From the NCBI GenBank assembly GCA_009705865.1, contig WLSJ01000090.1, positions 1 to 7,081 on the forward strand: a stretch of DNA of 7,081 bases. Direction: 5' to 3'. Shown here in pieces: positions 6,286-7,081 of the stretch. The notes beneath the pieces were generated by a model that had not been told where the DNA came from, searched no databases, and saw only the letters and a program-made list of their open reading frames with translations. This DNA comes from Actinomycetota bacterium (GTDB taxonomy: Bacteria > Actinomycetota > Acidimicrobiia > Acidimicrobiales > Ilumatobacteraceae). The translations under genes were made by a program, and so were the position numbers. Position 1 is the first letter of the stretch; the number at the start of each line of letters is the position of its first letter.

Positions 6286-7044
6286 ATGACAGCACCAACA
6301 ATCCCCGGAGCAGAAGCGTATTCCCATGTCGGAAACGGCAATGTCGGAGTACTTGTTCTTCATGGGTTCACCGGTAACCCAGGTTCAATGAGGGCGCTAG
6401 CCGAGGCAAGTGCCGCTGCAGGATTCCATGTTGAACTGCCACAACTAGCTGGTCACGGCACCGCAATTGAAGACATGATCCCCACACGGTGGGCTGATTG
6501 GAGCAGTGATGCAGAGAAGGCGTACCAAGTGTTGTCGAAACGTGCGTCGAAAATTGTTGTGATGGGTTTATCGATGGGTGGTGCGTTGACTTTATGGATG
6601 GCTGCACAACACCCTGAAGCGTGCGGCATTGTTTGTATCAACCCCGCAACGCAACCACAGCCACAAGAAGTTCTTGACATGTTGCAAGGAATGATTGATG
6701 GTGGAACTGTGACCATGGATGCCATTGGTTCAGACATTGCCGACCCGAGCGCGCACGAAACTGCGTACCCCGGCACGCCGCTTGCTGCTATGAAGTCATT
6801 TTTGTCAGAGGGACTTGCGCCACTTGCACCGCGCTATCCGTCAATAAAAATGCCAATGTTGTTGTACACCTCAGTGCAAGACCATGTTGTGCAACCAAGT
6901 GACAGTGATGCAGTTGCCGCAACATATGGCGGCCCTGTTGAACGCGTCATGCTCGAACGCAGTTATCACGTGGCAACACAGGACTACGACAAAGACATCA
7001 TCTTTGCGGGTGCTGTTGCATTCGTGCATCGCGTAACCGCATGA
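6286..7044 (+). CDS. Alpha/beta-hydrolase, Est30-like carboxylesterase / monoacylglycerol lipase
   Basis: A 252-aa serine hydrolase, apparently cytosolic with no signal peptide. The oxyanion-hole motif LHGFTGNPGSM is at 25-35, the nucleophile is S96 in the elbow GLSMGG, the acid is D199 in SVQDHVV, and the base is H228 in RSYHVATQDYDKD. The layout and the phrase pattern (HGFTGNP, AGHG, GLSMGG, SYHV..DYDKD) recall the Geobacillus Est30 carboxylesterase and bacterial monoacylglycerol lipases, which hydrolyse short to medium acyl esters. A small cap region would be residues 120-165. The start is supported by a strong Shine-Dalgarno sequence 21 bp after the ferredoxin stop. The stop overlaps the next gene by ATGA. 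Given the neighbouring lgt, a role in lipid or acyl turnover is possible, but this is inference; the true substrate cannot be read. Confidence 0.9.
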   Translation: MTAPTIPGAEAYSHVGNGNVGVLVLHGFTGNPGSMRALAEASAAAGFHVELPQLAGHGTAIEDMIPTRWADWSSDAEKAYQVLSKRASKIVVMGLSMGGALTLWMAAQHPEACGIVCINPATQPQPQEVLDMLQGMIDGGTVTMDAIGSDIADPSAHETAYPGTPLAAMKSFLSEGLAPLAPRYPSIKMPMLLYTSVQDHVVQPSDSDAVAATYGGPVERVMLERSYHVATQDYDKDIIFAGAVAFVHRVTA

Positions 7045-7081
7045 CAATTGCTGCGCTAATCGCAACAATTCCAAGTCCGTC
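7041..7081 (+). CDS. lgt: Probable prolipoprotein diacylglyceryl transferase Lgt (N-terminal fragment)
   Basis: Only 41 bases are present: ATG followed by 12 full codons and a TC that must be Ser, giving MTIAALIATIPSPS. The IPSPS signature close to the N-terminus is characteristic of actinobacterial Lgt proteins, where it precedes the GPLPIRAYA-type segment. Lgt is an integral membrane enzyme that transfers diacylglycerol from phosphatidylglycerol to the lipobox Cys, the first step of lipoprotein maturation. The ATG shares ATGA with the hydrolase stop and has no Shine-Dalgarno sequence of its own, so translation is probably coupled. With so few residues the call is tentative; sequence to the right would settle it. 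Confidence 0.6.
   Translation, partial: MTIAALIATIPSP

Noticed and set aside
6453..6776. 107-codon minus-strand frame opposite the hydrolase
   Set aside because: Antisense to the region with the catalytic GLSMGG motif; no domain, no ribosome site.
1..7081. CRISPR array, tRNA/rRNA, insertion sequence or attachment site
   Set aside because: Almost every base is in conserved protein-coding genes; no regularly spaced repeats, cloverleaf, transposase or long terminal repeats were seen in the two short gaps.

Overview
The window looks like a chromosomal housekeeping region of an actinobacterium (Actinomycetota) with base composition near 50% GC by eye, which is low for that phylum. The clues are a class E-like sortase, an apolipoprotein N-acyltransferase with the multi-pass N-terminal half typical of the family, a ferredoxin followed by an esterase, and an Lgt-like N-terminus with the IPSPS motif. 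A freshwater or marine low-GC actinobacterial lineage such as Acidimicrobiia or Nanopelagicales is possible, but that is a guess. There is no sign of phage, insertion sequences, CRISPR, tRNA or rRNA.

Layout. A six-gene block runs leftwards on the minus strand from about 5870 to beyond position 1: an M48 membrane metalloprotease (HtpX-like), hemE, hemH, hemY (cgoX), a small sortase, and lnt, which runs off the left edge. From hemE onward every junction overlaps. Three are ATGA start/stop overlaps (hemE/hemH, hemH/hemY, sortase/lnt), and the sortase start lies inside the end of hemY. An 82-bp divergent intergenic region (5871-5952) separates this block from a rightward block: a 2x[4Fe-4S] ferredoxin, an alpha/beta-hydrolase esterase and, at the right edge, the first 14 codons of a probable lgt, again joined by ATGA.

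How the genes work together. HemE makes coproporphyrinogen III from uroporphyrinogen III. HemY/CgoX and HemH/CpfC could then oxidise it and insert iron by the coproporphyrin-dependent heme route of Gram-positive bacteria; the final enzyme, ChdC/HemQ, is not in the window. The sortase, Lnt and Lgt all act at the cell envelope, on sorted surface proteins and on lipoproteins. The two lipoprotein acylation enzymes therefore bracket the window, facing away from each other.

Most of this is ordinary core metabolism, and I do not see a convincing new multi-gene system. The points most worth a second look are: a Ser in place of the catalytic Cys in Lnt; a perfect A7 slippery heptamer at the hemE/hemH junction that would fuse the two enzymes by a -1 shift; a hairpin and a tiny upstream ORF in front of hemE; the Bacillus-like hemE-hemH-hemY order with a Bacillus-like HemH N-terminus; and a probably leaderless ferredoxin gene.
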